A stretch of DNA of 41,338 nt, taken from assembly GCF_900107795.1 (NCBI RefSeq), contig NZ_FNRL01000040.1:1-41338 (forward strand), written 5' to 3'. Each line of letters starts with the position of its first letter. The first letter of the stretch is position 1. The position numbers were made by a program, and so were the translations under genes. The notes under the pieces are model-generated. The model worked only from the letters and a program-made list of their open reading frames with translations. It was not told the origin of the DNA and made no database searches. This document shows positions 41,333 through 41,338 of the stretch, piece after piece. Source of the DNA: Chitinophaga terrae (ex Kim and Jung 2007) (GTDB lineage Bacteria > Bacteroidota > Bacteroidia > Chitinophagales > Chitinophagaceae).

Positions 41333-41338
41333 AGCCCT

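Larger units (their letters stand above)
40999..41338 (+). mobile_element. IS3-family insertion sequence, left part (continues past the window)
   Basis: A TGTAAGCTTCCC sequence at 40999-41010 looks like an IS3-family terminus (5'-TGT...). It is followed by a transposase orfA whose frame ends in a programmed frameshift site. The Hsp70 frame is open right up to this point. The right end and target duplication lie outside the window, so the exact boundary is inferred. Confidence 0.75.

Overview
The window looks like chromosomal DNA of a Bacteroidota bacterium, most likely a Chitinophaga-like member of the Chitinophagaceae. The signs are promoters of the TTG-N19/20-TAnnTTTG type, almost no Shine-Dalgarno sequences, a long-insert signal peptidase I, PorT/OmpA-type outer-membrane proteins, a two-CBM20 4-alpha-glucanotransferase, a DUF6807 protein and a Bacteroidota-type (subtype iii) type VI secretion system (T6SS). 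Taxonomy is inferred from gene content only.

Layout. 1-343: 3' end of a group II intron (maturase C-terminus plus domains V/VI) lying in a minus-strand membrane-protein gene. 1169-23312: mostly housekeeping genes: pdhB; cysE-cysM; a GrpB-family protein; an NtrC-like response regulator without a DNA-binding domain, followed by an alpha/beta hydrolase; lepB; cdd; a small TPR protein; argS; an outer-membrane barrel; a GNAT; an OmpA protein; dnaK; malQ with a dipeptide epimerase; a C25/caspase-like peptidase with a small partner; and a DUF6807 protein behind a LacI-type operator. Three large palindromic elements (2154-2362, 9215-9408, 11381-11662) sit directly against stop codons. Their arms differ between copies but stay complementary, and the third copy is nested inside another.

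23449-36188: a T6SS locus in three transcription units. tssB-tssC, a TraN/VirB9-like exported protein and a lytic transglycosylase run on +. A PKD-domain membrane protein, tssE and tssF run on -. tssG-tssN-tssK-tssO-hcp runs on +. All three units carry the same TTAAGAATTAA motif upstream. The locus is scarred: there is a decayed second tssF 3' fragment, a 66-bp in-frame duplication in tssF, a tetranucleotide tract before tssK and a 25-bp tandem array before hcp. ClpV, VgrG and several envelope components are not in the window.

36466-41338: a visibly AT-richer, probably acquired minus-strand operon. In transcription order it holds an Hsp70-like protein that has lost its ATPase domain to an insertion, a coiled-coil lipoprotein, a small membrane protein, a fused protein kinase-AAA+ ATPase and a TerB-like protein with a one-base frameshift. 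An IS3-family element with a classic A_AAA_AAG frameshift signal cuts off the Hsp70 gene at the right edge. The kinase-AAA+/Hsp70/TerB operon is the best candidate here for an undescribed system, possibly a stress or conflict system. The covarying palindromes are the best candidate for an undescribed element.
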